A stretch of DNA of 64,000 nt from Thauera sedimentorum (GCF_014489115.1 NZ_JACTAH010000002.1:1160586-1224585); one strand, 5' to 3'. Shown: positions 10,893 through 21,135, counted from the stretch's first letter. A program made the numbers and translations. The notes: generated from the sequence alone by a model not told the origin.

Positions 10893-11612
10893 CTATTCCC
10901 AGGCGACCTGGGCGGAGAACAGGTAGCCGGCGCCGTACACCGTCTTGATCAGCCGCGGGTTCTGCGGATCGTCGTCGAGCTTGCGGCGCAGGCGGGAGAT
11001 GCGCACGTCGATGCTGCGGTCGAAGGGGTCGACGTCGCGCTCGCCGAGCAGTTGCTCGCGGCTGAGGATCTTGTTCGGGCGGCGCAGCAAGGTGAGCAGC
11101 AGGGCGGCTTCCGCGGCCGAGAGGCCGATCTCGCGCGCGTCCGGGGCGACCAGCACGTGGCGGCCCTTGTCGAAGGCCCACTCGGCGAAGCGTGCCAGGT
11201 TGGGTTCGCTGGGCGCCGCCTCGGGCGGCGCGGCGCGCTGGTAGCGGCGCAGGATGGAGCGCACCCGGGCGACCAGTTCGCGCGGCTCGAAAGGCTTCAC
11301 GATGTAGTCGTCCGCGCCCAGCTCCAGGCCGAGCACGCGGTCGGTGACGTCGTTGCGCCCGGTGAGGATGAGCACCGCGCACGGGCTGCCGTCCTGCAGT
11401 TCGCGCACCACCTGCATGCCGTCCATGTCGGGCAGGCCCAGGTCCACGATGCACAGGTCGGGCACGGCCTGGCGGGCGCGGGCGAGCAGCTGCTGGCCGG
11501 TGGCGATGTGCTCGCAGCGGAAGCCATACTCGGCCAGGCTGCTGCAGATCAGCCGGGCGATGTCGGGTTCGTCCTCGAGGACCAGAATCGAAGCGTTGTC
11601 TTGGCGGGTCAT
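10893..11612 (-). CDS. OmpR-family response regulator
   Basis: This 239-residue regulator has an N-terminal receiver (DEP at 14-16, phosphorylated D57 in CIVDLGLPDMDG, K106 in YIVKPF) and a C-terminal winged helix (REQLLGERDVDPFDRSIDVR, ISRLRRKL). Its ATG overlaps the TGA of the hybrid kinase upstream (ATGA at 11612-11609), so the two are translationally coupled and form a cognate pair. Nothing in the sequence names the regulon. Neighbouring acyl-CoA genes are only circumstantial. Confidence 0.93.
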   Translation of the reverse strand: MTRQDNASILVLEDEPDIARLICSSLAEYGFRCEHIATGQQLLARARQAVPDLCIVDLGLPDMDGMQVVRELQDGSPCAVLILTGRNDVTDRVLGLELGADDYIVKPFEPRELVARVRSILRRYQRAAPPEAAPSEPNLARFAEWAFDKGRHVLVAPDAREIGLSAAEAALLLTLLRRPNKILSREQLLGERDVDPFDRSIDVRISRLRRKLDDDPQNPRLIKTVYGAGYLFSAQVAWE

Positions 11613-13669
11613 GTGCGGGCGGGCGTCCTTGCGGATTCCTGTTCCAGTTCGTGCAACGCGCGGTCTAGGGTGGCGCGGTCGAAGGGTTTGCGCAAGACCG
11701 GCACGTCGAGTTCGGCGACTTCGTCGAGCGCGCCGTCGCTGGCGTAGCCGGTGATCAGCAGGATGGGCAGCTCGGGGCGCAGGCTGCGGGCGTGGGCGGC
11801 CAGCTCGCGCCCGCTCAAGCCCCCCGGCATGACCGTGTCAGTGACCAGGAAGGCGATGTCCTCGACGTTCTCCAGCAGGCTGCGCGCTTCCTGGCCGTCG
11901 GGGGCCTCGATCACCGGATAGCCCAGCTCGGTGAGTTGCAGGCGGATGATGCGCCGAACTTCAGGTTCGTCCTCGACCAGCAGCACCGGCCCTTCGCGTA
12001 GCCTGCGGCCGACGTGCGAGGTGTCGGCCGCCTGCTCGATCGCGGCGCTCGCCTCGGTGCGCGGCAGCACGAAGGTGACCGTGGTGCCGGAACCGGGGGT
12101 GCTGCGTACGCGGATGTTGCCGCCCGACTGGCGCACGAAGCCGTACACCATGGAAAGCCCCAGGCCGCTGCCGCGGCCGAAGGTCTTGGTGGTGAAGAAG
12201 GGTTCGAACACGCGCGCGAGTGCTTCCGGTTCGATGCCGCAGCCGGTGTCGCTGACGTCGATCTGCACGTAGTCGCCCACCGGCAGTTCGACCAGCATCG
12301 ACAGGCTGTCGGGGATGTGGCGCTCCATCACGCTGATGGTCAGGTCGCCGCCGCCGGGCATGGCGTCGCGTGCGTTGAGCGCCAGGTTGAGCAGCGCGTT
12401 CTCCAGCTGGTGCGGATCGACGAAGGCGTGCAGCGGCTGCTCGGGCAAGCGGGTATGGACACGGACGTTCTCGGTCAGGGTGCGGGCCAGCAGCTGGGTC
12501 ATGTTGTGCACCAGCGCGCCCACTTCCACCGCGCAGGGTTCCAGGGTCTGACGGCGCGAGAAGGTCAGCAGGCGGCGGATCAGCTCGGCGCCGCGCTGGG
12601 CGGCGTGCAGGGCGGGGTCGACGAATTCGCTGGCGGCGTCGCCCGCGGGCAGGCGCTCCTTCAGGGCGGCCAGGTTGCCGATGATGATGGACAGCAGGTT
12701 GTTGAAGTCATGCGCCAGGCCGCCTGTGAGCTGGCCCACCGCCTCCATCTTCTGCGCCTGCACCAGGGCGGCCTGGCTGGCCTTCTGCTCGGTGATGTCG
12801 ATCGACAGCACGAAGTAGCCCTTGAAGCCGCCTTCCAGCGAGACGTCCGGCACCACCACGCTGCGCGCATAGACGGTGCGCCCCTCGGCGTTCTTGCGCG
12901 CGTACTCATAGCTGACCCGCTCGCCCAGTTCGGCCTCGGCCAGATGCGGCTGGATCACCGCATAGGCTTCCGGGCCGAAGACCTCGGCGATGGACTTGTC
13001 CACGATGCCCTGCTTGCTCTCGCCGAACCATTCCGCGTAGGCGCGGTTGGCGAAGCGGTAGCGCTGGCCGGCGTCCACATGGGCGATCATCGCCGGAATG
13101 GCGTCGAGGATCAGGCGCAGGCGCTCTTCGGACAGGCGCAGTGCGCCGGCGATCTGGTCGATCTCGCGGTTGGCGCGCTCCAGTTCCGCGGTGCGCTCGC
13201 GCACCCGCGCCTCCAGCTGGGCGTTCTGTTCCTGGATGACCCGCTCGGCGCGCCGCTGTTCGGTGATGTCGGTCCACAGCGAGACGAAGCCGAGGTTGGG
13301 GATGGGCACGCCGCGCACCGCCAGCACCTGGCCGTTGGGCCGCGCGCGTTCGACGTAGTGGGGCTCGAAGGCGCGCGCCGAGGCCATGCGCTCGGCCACC
13401 AGCTGTTCGATGTCGCCCTCGCCGTACTCGCCCCGCTCGGCGTTGAAGCGCACGAAGGCTTCGAAGGGCGTGCCGACGCGGACCAGGGACTCGGGGAAAT
13501 CGAGCAGGCGCAGCAGGGCCTTGTTCCAGGTGACCAGCTTGGGCGAGGCGTCGAAGACCGCGATCGCCTGGTCGAGCAGGTCCAGTCCGGCCAGCAACAG
13601 GTCGTAGCGCCGGCGCTGTTCCGGGGTGAGGGCGGTGAGAGGCTCGGTGGAGCCGGCCGGCTTGGCCAT
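11609..13669 (-). CDS. PAS-PAS hybrid sensor histidine kinase with C-terminal receiver
   Basis: This protein of about 686 residues has no membrane segment, so it senses a cytosolic signal. In order it has a PAS-like domain (LDQAIAVFDASPKLVTWN), a coiled linker (QLEARVRERTAELERAN), a second PAS (ILDAIPAMIAHVDAGQ), and a HisKA box GLAHDFNNLL with H320. An HATPase follows (NLALNARDAMPGGGDL, DTGCGIEPEALARVFEPF), then a receiver (VLLVEDEPEVRR, TDTVMPGG). The HDFNNLL box is typical of kinases related to NtrB-like and C4-dicarboxylate sensors. I start at ATG 13669 (MAKPAGSTEPL); an in-frame extension to 13741 exists. The extra receiver before a separate response regulator suggests an internal phosphate sink or a relay without a visible HPt. 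Confidence 0.9.
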   Translation of the reverse strand: MAKPAGSTEPLTALTPEQRRRYDLLLAGLDLLDQAIAVFDASPKLVTWNKALLRLLDFPESLVRVGTPFEAFVRFNAERGEYGEGDIEQLVAERMASARAFEPHYVERARPNGQVLAVRGVPIPNLGFVSLWTDITEQRRAERVIQEQNAQLEARVRERTAELERANREIDQIAGALRLSEERLRLILDAIPAMIAHVDAGQRYRFANRAYAEWFGESKQGIVDKSIAEVFGPEAYAVIQPHLAEAELGERVSYEYARKNAEGRTVYARSVVVPDVSLEGGFKGYFVLSIDITEQKASQAALVQAQKMEAVGQLTGGLAHDFNNLLSIIIGNLAALKERLPAGDAASEFVDPALHAAQRGAELIRRLLTFSRRQTLEPCAVEVGALVHNMTQLLARTLTENVRVHTRLPEQPLHAFVDPHQLENALLNLALNARDAMPGGGDLTISVMERHIPDSLSMLVELPVGDYVQIDVSDTGCGIEPEALARVFEPFFTTKTFGRGSGLGLSMVYGFVRQSGGNIRVRSTPGSGTTVTFVLPRTEASAAIEQAADTSHVGRRLREGPVLLVEDEPEVRRIIRLQLTELGYPVIEAPDGQEARSLLENVEDIAFLVTDTVMPGGLSGRELAAHARSLRPELPILLITGYASDGALDEVAELDVPVLRKPFDRATLDRALHELEQESARTPART

Positions 13670-13829
13670 GTGCGCTGCGCTTCTCCGTATGCCTATTGTT
13701 GTAGTCGATGCGCCCGTGGCGAGGGCGTCCAAGGCTTGCACAAATCGTCTGTCCGCGCACGCTGCGGCGCGGCACGGCGGCGGAGCATCGTCGCCATAAT
13801 TGACGTTCGCGTCAACGCCGGGTTCCTGC

Positions 13830-13901
13830 GTAGGAGCGGGCTTGCCCGCGATGCGGCCTTCGAGGAAACCGCCGCCGCATCGCGGCCAAGGCCGCTCCTA
13901 C
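13830..13901. repeat. REPIN-like inverted pair (copy D)
   Basis: GTAGGAGCGGGCTTGCCCGC (13830-13849) faces CCGCATCGCGGCCAAGGCCG, ending CTCCTAC at 13901. It sits between the kinase start and the AraC-type stop, just after a small dyad TTGACG-TTCG-CGTCAA (13800-13815) that may be part of the kinase promoter region. Confidence 0.85.
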
Positions 13902-13927
13902 ACACCCGCCCCGGCCGGATTCGCTGC

Positions 13928-14983
13928 CTACCGGCGGTTGCGATACTGTTCCGGCGACACGCCGGTCCAGCCGACGAAGGCGCGGTAGAAGGCCGAGGGG
14001 TCGGCGTAGCCCAGGTCGGTGGCCAGTTCGCCGATGGGCTGGCGGGTCTTGGTCAGCCGGGCGATGGCGATGTCGCGGCGGATGGCGTCCTTGATCGCGC
14101 GGTAGCTTGAGCCTTCCTCCCCCAGCCGGCGCGCCAGGGTGCGCACCGACAGATGCAGGCGGGCGGCGACCTCCTGCGCGGAGAGGGTGTCGGGCAGCGC
14201 ATCGCGCAGCGCGTCGCGCACCCGCGCGACCACCTCGCGGTCGCGCCGGTAGAGCATGGTGATGCGGCCCGGCGCGCCGTCGAGGAAGCGTTCCAGCGCG
14301 GCGTCGTCGCGGCGCAGCGGCAGGTCGAGCAGGTTGGCCTGCAGGCGGGCGACCAGGTGGTCGGCGTCAAAGCTGGAATGCGCGGTGTAGACCAGCGCGT
14401 AGTCGTCCGCATGGGCGGGACGCGGGTAGGGGAAGGCGACCGCGTCCAGCGCCAGGCCGCGCCCGGCGAACCAGCAGGCCACCCCGTGCACCAGGCGCAG
14501 CAGCCATTCGAAGGCGAACACCCGCCCCGGGTCCCCGGCGGCAGGGGCGAGCGGACGGGTCTCGCGAATCTCCAGGCGGGCGTGCAGGCCTTCGCGGCGG
14601 ACCTCCAGCGCGAGGTCGGGCAGGGCCAGGCGGAGAAAGCGCGCGGCGCGGGCGAGCGCGTCGCCCAGCGTAGGGGCGCCGATCATGCTGCGACAGAGGA
14701 ACTCGAAGAAGCCGGGCGCGACCTTGCGCTCGAACAGGCCGAAGCCCTCGTCGTCCAGCGCGTGGGTGATGCGGTTGTACAGATCGGCGTATCGTTCCAC
14801 CGGAATCCGGCTGGCCGGCTCTGCAATGTCGACGCCCGCCGCGGACAGCAGGGGGGCGGCGTCCAGCCCCCGGCGGGCGAGGCCGGAAAGCATGCCGGTG
14901 ACGAAACCCATCGAAACCGAGGCGCGTGAGCGGCCTCCGGCGCGAGCGGGGTGTGGAGGAGGGGCGGAGGAAGCGGGGGGCAT
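13928..14983 (-). CDS. AraC-family regulator divergent from icmF
   Basis: This regulator of about 351 residues has a long N-terminal ligand domain of the Arabinose_bd/OruR type ([34 protein letters not shown]). The C-terminal AraC DNA-binding domain has two helix-turn-helix units ([20 protein letters not shown] and [20 protein letters not shown], ending [11 protein letters not shown]). I start at ATG 14983 ([12 protein letters not shown]); the in-frame extension to 15076 is unlike the family and a later start at MGFVTGM is possible. It is transcribed away from icmF with 128 bases between them, so it is the likely activator or repressor of icmF, perhaps sensing a branched-chain or short acyl compound. 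That role is inferred from position. Confidence 0.9.
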   Translation of the reverse strand: MPPASSAPPPHPARAGGRSRASVSMGFVTGMLSGLARRGLDAAPLLSAAGVDIAEPASRIPVERYADLYNRITHALDDEGFGLFERKVAPGFFEFLCRSMIGAPTLGDALARAARFLRLALPDLALEVRREGLHARLEIRETRPLAPAAGDPGRVFAFEWLLRLVHGVACWFAGRGLALDAVAFPYPRPAHADDYALVYTAHSSFDADHLVARLQANLLDLPLRRDDAALERFLDGAPGRITMLYRRDREVVARVRDALRDALPDTLSAQEVAARLHLSVRTLARRLGEEGSSYRAIKDAIRRDIAIARLTKTRQPIGELATDLGYADPSAFYRAFVGWTGVSPEQYRNRR

Positions 14984-15025
14984 CGATGCGCCTGCGGCGA
15001 TATTCCGCGATTGGCAGATTTTGCA

Positions 15026-15056
15026 CGATTGCCGGCGCCAACGGCAATGGCAATCG
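15026..15056. promoter_or_regulatory. Overlapping dyads between araC-type gene and icmF
   Basis: CGATTGCC (15026-15033) is the inverted partner of GGCAATCG (15049-15056). ATTGCCG (15028-15034) also pairs with CGGCAAT (15042-15048). The two alternatives share one arm. They lie midway between the divergent starts and could be an AraC-type operator. I could not fix -35/-10 boxes. Confidence 0.4.
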
Positions 15057-15111
15057 CCGCGGGGGCCTTCTACCATTGAGCAATTACCCGATTTGCGCGG
15101 AGGAGACCGAC

Positions 15112-18100
15112 ATGACCGATCTGAGCGTGGCCAAGAAGCTGACGCCCTACAAGCCCAAGAACAAGGTGCGTTTCGTGACCGCGGCGTCCCTGTTCGACGG
15201 CCACGATGCCTCGATCAACATCATGCGCCGCATCCTGCAGGGCACCGGCGCCGAGGTCATCCACCTGGGCCACAATCGCTCGGTGGGCGAGATCGTCAAT
15301 GCCGCGCTGCAGGAAGACGTGCAGGGCATCGCCATCACCAGCTACCAGGGCGGCCACGTTGAGTTCTTCAAGTACATGATCGACCTGCTCAAGGCCAACG
15401 GCGGCGAGAACATCAAGGTATTCGGCGGCGGCGGCGGGGTGATCGTGCCCTCGGAGATCAAGGAACTGCACGACTACGGCGTCACCCGCATCTACTCGCC
15501 CGAGGACGGCGCCACCATCGGCCTGCAGGGCATGATCAACGACGTGGTCGAACGTTCCGACGAGGACCTCACCGGCGCGGCGCCCAAGTCTGCCGCCGAC
15601 GTCCTCAAGCGCCTGGCCGCCGGCGACCGCCGCACCCTGGCGCGGGTGATCACCGCGCTGGAGAACGGCGCCTACGGCGACGAGGTCAAGAAGGCGCTGA
15701 TCGATGCCGCGGCCAAGACCAAGGTGCCGACCCTGGGCATCACCGGCACCGGCGGCGCGGGCAAGAGCTCGCTCACCGACGAACTGGTGCGCCGCTTCCG
15801 CCTCGACCAGGAAGACAAGCTCAAGATCGCCATCGTCTCCATCGACCCCTCGCGCAAGCGCACCGGCGGCGCGCTGCTGGGCGACCGCATCCGCATGAAC
15901 GCGATCGAGCACGAGCACATCTTCATGCGTTCGCTGGCCACCCGCGACACCGGCTCGGAAGTCTCGGCCGCGCTGCCGGAAGTGATCGCCGCCTGCAAGC
16001 TCACCGGCTTCGACCTGGTGGTGGTGGAGACCTCGGGCATCGGCCAGGGCGATGCGGCCATCGTGCCCTACGTCGACCTGTCGCTCTACGTGATGACCCC
16101 GGAGTTCGGCGCCGCCAGCCAGCTCGAGAAGATCGACATGCTCGACTTCGCCGATTTCGTGGCGATCAACAAGTTCGACCGCAAGGGCGCCGAGGATGCG
16201 CTGCGCGACGTGCGCAAGCAGTACCAGCGCAACCGCGAGCTGTTCAGCCAGAACACCGACGAGATGCCGGTGTTCGGCACCATGGCGGCGCGTTTCAACG
16301 ACGACGGCGTGACCGCGCTCTACCAGGCGATCTTCCCGCAACTGCTCGACAAGGGCCTCAAGGCGAACAAGGCCGGCAAGCTGCCCAAGGTGACGGTGAA
16401 GGCCTCCTCCAAGGGGCGCGCCATCGTCCCGGCGGAGCGCACCCGCTACCTCGCCGAGATCGCCGACAGCGTGCGCGACTACCACAAGCTCGTGCAGCAG
16501 CAGGCCCGCGTGGCCCGCGAGCGCCAGTCGCTGAAGACCGCCAAGGCGCTGTTCGAGCAGTGCGGCAAGGACATCGGTTCCTTCGACGAGATGATCTCGT
16601 GGAAGGACGGCGAGCTGACCCCGCAGGCGAAGAAGCTGCTGGAGCAGTGGCCGACCGAGAAGGCGCTCTATGCCGCCGACGAGTACGTGGTGAAGATCCG
16701 CGACAAGGAGATCCGCACCAAGCTCACCAGCGAGTCGCTCTCCGGCAGCAAGATCCGCAAGGTGGCTCTGCCCAACTTCGAGGACGACGGCGAGACCCTG
16801 CGCTTCCTGATGAAGGAAAACGTCCCCGGCTCCTTCCCGTACACCGCCGGCGTGTTCGCCTTCAAGCGCGAGGGCGAGGACCCCACCCGCATGTTCGCCG
16901 GCGAGGGCGACGCCTTCCGCACCAACCGCCGCTTCAAGAAGGTCTCCGAGGGCATGCCGGCGCACCGCCTCAGTACCGCCTTTGACTCGGTGACGCTGTA
17001 CGGCTGCGACCCCGACCTGCGCCCGGACATCTACGGCAAGGTGGGCAACTCCGGGGTGTCGATCGCCACCCTGGAAGACATGAAGGTGCTCTACGACGGC
17101 TTCGACCTGTGCAGCCCGACCACCTCGGTGTCGATGACCATCAACGGTCCGGCGCCTATCATCCTGGCCTTCTTCTTCAACACCGCCATCGACCAGCAAG
17201 TGGCCAAGTTCAAGGCCGACAACGGCCGTGAGCCGACCGAGGACGAGTACGCCAAGATCCGCGCGTGGACCCTGTCCACCGTGCGCGGCACGGTGCAGGC
17301 CGACATCCTCAAGGAGGACCAGGGCCAGAACACCTGCATCTTCAGCACCGAGTTCGCGCTGAAAATGATGGGCGACATCCAGGAGTATTTCGTGCACCAC
17401 AAGGTGCAGAACTTCTACTCGGTGTCGATCTCCGGCTATCACATCGCCGAGGCCGGCGCGAACCCGATCTCGCAGCTTGCCTTCACGCTGGCCAACGGCT
17501 TCACCTATGTGGAGTCCTACCTGGCGCGCGGCATGCACATCGACGACTTCGCGCCCAACCTGAGCTTCTTCTTCTCCAACGGCATGGACCCGGAATACAC
17601 CGTGATCGGCCGTGTCGCGCGCCGCATCTGGGCGGTGGCGATGAAGAACAAGTACGGCGCCAACGAGCGCAGCCAGAAGCTGAAGTACCACGTGCAGACC
17701 TCGGGCCGCTCGCTGCACGCCCAGGAGATGGACTTCAACGATATCCGCACCACGCTGCAGGCGCTGATCGCCATCTACGACAACTGCAACTCGCTGCACA
17801 CCAACGCCTACGACGAGGCGATCACCACGCCGACCGAGGAATCGGTGCGCCGCGCGATGGCGATCCAGCTGATCATCAACCGCGAGTGGGGCTTGGCGAA
17901 GAACGAGAACCCCAACCAGGGCAGCTTCATCGTCGATGAACTCACCGACCTGGTCGAAGAGGCAGTGCTCAAGGAGTTCGAGGCCATCGCCAGCCGCGGC
18001 GGCGTGCTCGGTGCCATGGAAACCGGCTATCAGCGCGGCAAGATCCAGGAGGAGTCGCTCTACTACGAGCACAAGAAGCACGACGGCTCCTACCCGATCA

Positions 18101-18381
18101 TCGGCGTGAACACCTTCCTCAACCCCAAGGGCCAGGCCCAGCAGGAGATCGAGCTGGCACGCTCGACCGAGGAGGAGAAGCAGTCGCAGCTCAAGCGCCT
18201 GGCCGACTTCCACGCCCGCAACAAGGCCGAAGCGCCCAAGTGGCAGGCCAAGCTGCAGCAGACCGTGATCGACAACGGCAACGTGTTCGAGGTGCTGGTC
18301 GATGCGGTGCGCTACTGCTCGCTGGGGCAGATCACCGGCGCGCTCTACCAGGTCGGCGGACAGTACCGGCGCAGCATGTAA
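15112..18381 (+). CDS. icmF: Fused isobutyryl-CoA mutase (IcmF)
   Basis: This 1,089-residue protein joins both halves of a B12 acyl-CoA mutase with its own G-protein chaperone. The N-terminal B12 domain has LFDGHDAS with H31 as the lower ligand. A central MeaB-like GTPase has Walker A GTGGAGKS (212-219), [18 protein letters not shown] and INKFDRKG. The C-terminal barrel has [34 protein letters not shown] and [13 protein letters not shown]. Length and order match IcmF, which isomerises isobutyryl-CoA and n-butyryl-CoA; some relatives act on pivalyl- or isovaleryl-CoA. CGGAGGAG lies before ATG 15112; the upstream in-frame extension overlaps the regulator and is rejected. A terminator follows. 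It is a separate unit from the methylmalonyl-CoA mutase operon. Confidence 0.96.
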   Translation: MTDLSVAKKLTPYKPKNKVRFVTAASLFDGHDASINIMRRILQGTGAEVIHLGHNRSVGEIVNAALQEDVQGIAITSYQGGHVEFFKYMIDLLKANGGENIKVFGGGGGVIVPSEIKELHDYGVTRIYSPEDGATIGLQGMINDVVERSDEDLTGAAPKSAADVLKRLAAGDRRTLARVITALENGAYGDEVKKALIDAAAKTKVPTLGITGTGGAGKSSLTDELVRRFRLDQEDKLKIAIVSIDPSRKRTGGALLGDRIRMNAIEHEHIFMRSLATRDTGSEVSAALPEVIAACKLTGFDLVVVETSGIGQGDAAIVPYVDLSLYVMTPEFGAASQLEKIDMLDFADFVAINKFDRKGAEDALRDVRKQYQRNRELFSQNTDEMPVFGTMAARFNDDGVTALYQAIFPQLLDKGLKANKAGKLPKVTVKASSKGRAIVPAERTRYLAEIADSVRDYHKLVQQQARVARERQSLKTAKALFEQCGKDIGSFDEMISWKDGELTPQAKKLLEQWPTEKALYAADEYVVKIRDKEIRTKLTSESLSGSKIRKVALPNFEDDGETLRFLMKENVPGSFPYTAGVFAFKREGEDPTRMFAGEGDAFRTNRRFKKVSEGMPAHRLSTAFDSVTLYGCDPDLRPDIYGKVGNSGVSIATLEDMKVLYDGFDLCSPTTSVSMTINGPAPIILAFFFNTAIDQQVAKFKADNGREPTEDEYAKIRAWTLSTVRGTVQADILKEDQGQNTCIFSTEFALKMMGDIQEYFVHHKVQNFYSVSISGYHIAEAGANPISQLAFTLANGFTYVESYLARGMHIDDFAPNLSFFFSNGMDPEYTVIGRVARRIWAVAMKNKYGANERSQKLKYHVQTSGRSLHAQEMDFNDIRTTLQALIAIYDNCNSLHTNAYDEAITTPTEESVRRAMAIQLIINREWGLAKNENPNQGSFIVDELTDLVEEAVLKEFEAIASRGGVLGAMETGYQRGKIQEESLYYEHKKHDGSYPIIGVNTFLNPKGQAQQEIELARSTEEEKQSQLKRLADFHARNKAEAPKWQAKLQQTVIDNGNVFEVLVDAVRYCSLGQITGALYQVGGQYRRSM

Positions 18382-18440
18382 GGACTTCCGTCAAGGGAGA
18401 ACAGCAAGCCCGGACCCGCAAGGGTGGCGGGACAACAACG

Positions 18441-18467
18441 ACGGCGGGGCATGTACCCCGCCGTTTT
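18441..18467 (+). terminator. Intrinsic terminator after icmF
   Basis: ACGGCGGGG, six-base loop, CCCCGCCGT form a perfect 9-bp stem followed by TTT. It lies 60 bases after the icmF stop. Confidence 0.85.
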
Positions 18468-18504
18468 CCATGGCGCCGCCGCACAACTGCGCCAGTGGAA
18501 GGAT

Positions 18505-18529
18505 GTGGGAGCGGCCTTGGCCGCGATGA
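18505..18529 (+). repeat. Single REP element (copy E)
   Basis: GTGGGAGCGGCCTTGGCCGC (18505-18524) plus GATGA matches the left arm of the paired copies. I find no clear inverted partner within 100 bases, so this is a solo or decayed element. Confidence 0.75.
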
Positions 18530-18648
18530 GATCCGTTGGGATTCGCGGGTTTGGTGGCCGCGTCCCCCGCGCGGCTGGAACGGGAGTGGGCATGCCTGTC
18601 GCCGAAAGCACGGCCGATCCGGCCGTGGGGGATGCCCCTTCGCTTCCA

Positions 18649-18717
18649 GCCTGGGGCGGGGTGTGGGCCGCGGCGATTTCGGCACGCATGAGCCGCGGCC
18701 CACACCCCGCCCCAGGC
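18649..18717. repeat. 26-bp perfect inverted repeat with 17-base loop
   Basis: The left arm 18649-18674 begins GCCTGGGGCGGGG and ends GGGCCGCGGC. The right arm 18692-18717 is its exact reverse complement, from GCCGCGGCCCACA to CCGCCCCAGGC. The loop is 18675-18691. No T-run follows on either side, so it is not a plain terminator, and the arms do not match the REP elements. It is by far the longest perfect stem I found in the window. Confidence 0.85.
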
Positions 18718-18885
18718 CACCCCCGGATCGTCACCCCCGGACGAATCCCGCATCGCTCGCCCGTACTTCAGGGATTTCCCAGGCATGAGAATCGTGCCGA
18801 TGACGATATACTTGTGCGCCACGCCAAGGTCAGCAGTACATAAAACGCCGGCGTCGAGGAGATCAGGAAATCCAAGGGAGGAAGG

Positions 18886-21135
18886 ATGAACGCCAGGTTC
18901 GACCGGCGCTTTCAGCATGTCGCCCATTACGGGCAGACGAGTCTCGAGAGCCAGGAATTCACGGGACGCGTTCCCGCCAACTTTACCTTCAATTCCCCGG
19001 TCGGCCTGTGCATGGACCGCCACCAGCAGGTCTGGGTGTGCGATACCGGCAACAACCGGGTGGTCGTCCTCGACCGTAGCCTGACCCGCATCCTGCGCAT
19101 CCTGCATTGCCCCGACCCGGGCGGTTCCGGGGATGGCGCCATCGATTTCCGGATGCCCTTCCATGTTTGCCCGCATCCCGAGATGGACCGTGTCTATATC
19201 AGCGACATGGGCAACTCGCGCATCGTGGCCATGGACTATGCGGCCGGCCGCTTCGAGTTCGCCTTTGCCTTCGGCAACCGGAAAGGCAAAGGCTTCGAGC
19301 CGCTGCAGGACCCCAACGGCATCACCGTGGTCGCCAACAGGAGCGGCGGCGGCTACAGCATCTACGTCAATGACGAGTTCTTCCACACGCCGACCGAGCC
19401 GATCCGCAACCGCTGCGTGCGTTTCGACGAGACAGGCGCCTATGTGGAGGACTTCCGCACCCTCATCGACCCCGACGGCTCGCGTCACGATCTCTACTGG
19501 CCGCAGGGCCTGAGTTCCGACGCCCGCGGCAATCTCTACATCGCCAACACCGGCAGCTACGAGATCCTCAAGTGCGCGGCGGGCGAGCCGATCGGCCCGG
19601 ACTACAGCGTCGCCGCGAAGACGCCGCTGATCTCGCACCAGTTCGGTCAGCCGACCGGCATCGGCATGCTCAACATCATGCGCGACGTGAACGTCATCGG
19701 CGACCATGTCTTCGTGCCCGATCACGTCGCCAACACGATCTCGGTCTATACGCTGGACGGCGAGGAACTGAGCCCGATCCAGGGCCTCAGGCCGGCCTGG
19801 AACCACGGCGCGGAACCGGTGCATTCGCTGACCGACCCGCTCTATTACACGCTGGAAGACGAGGCCCTGGTCAGCCCCTATGTCATCTGCCAGGGCGAGG
19901 CCGCCGACATCTTTCTGGTCAGCGAGCCCTTCACTTCGCGCATCATCAAGCTGCGCATCGACAATCTCGGCAAACCAGACTGCCAGGCGACCCTGACCGC
20001 CGCGGTCGGCGGCCGGCGCGATCAGCCCGGCAGGCGGGGTCGCGATCCGCAGTTCAACTGCGTGACCTCGGTACTGGGCCTGCAGCGCAGGCCGCAGCAC
20101 GATGCGTCAGCGGCGGCCGTCAGCCCCGCCGAACTGCCCGACTACCTGCGCTACAACCCCATTCAGCGCGGCTACATGAACCTCGGCAAAACCCTGGCCG
20201 AGCAGTACGACTTCTGGTTCGGCGGCTGGATGCGCAGCCTGCTGCAGGCCTCGCACGCGGCCGACCGCGCGGCCGGCTTCCACCTCAACGTCGATGCCGG
20301 CAACTGGCAGTTCAAGGGCTACCGCGAGAAGGACCGTCGCTTCGAGGCCGCCGGCTCGCCGAGCCGCGGCTACTTCCTGCCCGGCAACCTGGCGATGGCG
20401 GTCTACCATCCGCGCGTGCCGCTGTTCGGGCAGATCTGTCCCGGCACGCCCATCGTCCTGGTCGGCAACTTCAATCTCGGTATGGTCAGCATGTACCAGC
20501 TCGACCCGCTCGGCAGGCTGATCAACTACGGCCTGCCTTTCGGCATCCAGGGTGACGGCGACGGCTGCCTGAGCGGGCCGCAGGGCATGGTGGTCAGCGA
20601 CGACGGCGAGGTGTTCATCGTCGATGCGCTCAACAACCGCATGTCGAAGTGGCAGCTCCTGCAGACCGGCCAGGTGGTCTTCATCCGCAACTTCGTCTGG
20701 CAGTGCGCGCACCTTGCCGGCGAAGACAAGCCGATCTTCACGCCCACCGACGTGGCGCTCGACGCGCAGGGGCGCCTGTTCGTCACCGACCAGTTCAACA
20801 ACCGCATCTGCGTGTTCGACCGCCACGGCAATTCGCTGTGGTGCTACGGCCGGCAGGGCTACTGGGAAGAGGGCGAAGCGGACGGCGAGAAGTTCATGCT
20901 GCCGACCAGCCTGGCGATCGACGGCGAGCGCCTGATCCTCAACGACCTGGTGAACCGGGCGCTGAAGATCTTCCGCATCGGCGCGGATGCGCTGCATTTC
21001 GAAGGCGGCATCTCGCTGTTCAAGCTGCCGCAGGACAAGGGCGGCGTGTGGATGCCCTTCTTCATGCATGCGCAGGACGGGCAGGTGTCCATCGCCGACT
21101 CGACCTACAACATCGTCCAGGTTTTCGAATACTGA
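18886..21135 (+). CDS. NHL-repeat beta-propeller protein, first gene of a signalling operon
   Basis: This 749-residue protein is built of about eight NHL-type blades. Visible repeats include WVCDTGNNRVVVLDR, YISDMGNSRIVAMD, YIANTGSYEILK, FIVDALNNRMSKWQ and FVTDQFNNRICVFDRHG. There is no signal peptide or membrane segment, so it should be cytosolic. A middle stretch (about residues 370-520) is less repeat-like, including a region rich in R, Q, P and D. NHL propellers bind proteins, RNA or small ligands and usually have no catalysis of their own. AGGGAGGAAGG lies just before the ATG. The giant kinase starts 49 bases after the stop, so the two are probably co-transcribed, and I infer that this protein is a partner or sensor module of the kinase. 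Confidence 0.85.
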   Translation: MNARFDRRFQHVAHYGQTSLESQEFTGRVPANFTFNSPVGLCMDRHQQVWVCDTGNNRVVVLDRSLTRILRILHCPDPGGSGDGAIDFRMPFHVCPHPEMDRVYISDMGNSRIVAMDYAAGRFEFAFAFGNRKGKGFEPLQDPNGITVVANRSGGGYSIYVNDEFFHTPTEPIRNRCVRFDETGAYVEDFRTLIDPDGSRHDLYWPQGLSSDARGNLYIANTGSYEILKCAAGEPIGPDYSVAAKTPLISHQFGQPTGIGMLNIMRDVNVIGDHVFVPDHVANTISVYTLDGEELSPIQGLRPAWNHGAEPVHSLTDPLYYTLEDEALVSPYVICQGEAADIFLVSEPFTSRIIKLRIDNLGKPDCQATLTAAVGGRRDQPGRRGRDPQFNCVTSVLGLQRRPQHDASAAAVSPAELPDYLRYNPIQRGYMNLGKTLAEQYDFWFGGWMRSLLQASHAADRAAGFHLNVDAGNWQFKGYREKDRRFEAAGSPSRGYFLPGNLAMAVYHPRVPLFGQICPGTPIVLVGNFNLGMVSMYQLDPLGRLINYGLPFGIQGDGDGCLSGPQGMVVSDDGEVFIVDALNNRMSKWQLLQTGQVVFIRNFVWQCAHLAGEDKPIFTPTDVALDAQGRLFVTDQFNNRICVFDRHGNSLWCYGRQGYWEEGEADGEKFMLPTSLAIDGERLILNDLVNRALKIFRIGADALHFEGGISLFKLPQDKGGVWMPFFMHAQDGQVSIADSTYNIVQVFEY

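Larger units (their letters stand above)
18382..18885. other. 504-base structured intergenic region between icmF and the NHL gene
   Basis: I see no convincing gene in this stretch. It contains the icmF terminator (18441-18467), a single REP (18505-18529), an 8-bp hairpin CACGGCCG/CGGCCGTG (18609-18627) flanked by GGGCAT and ATGCCC, and a 26-bp perfect inverted repeat (18649-18717). The last 100 bases before the NHL gene are less structured, with TACATA (18837-18842) as a weak -10 candidate. The density of stems between 18585 and 18720 raises the possibility of a small RNA. Confidence 0.55.

Noticed and set aside
15112..18381. IcmF as a second methylmalonyl-CoA mutase
   Set aside because: The order B12 domain, GTPase, barrel and the barrel motifs ([19 protein letters not shown]) are those of IcmF, not of methylmalonyl-CoA mutase.
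18240..18843. Open frames across the icmF-NHL spacer on both strands
   Set aside because: They run through the terminator, a REP and the 26-bp inverted repeat, and their translations are Pro/Arg-rich without domains.
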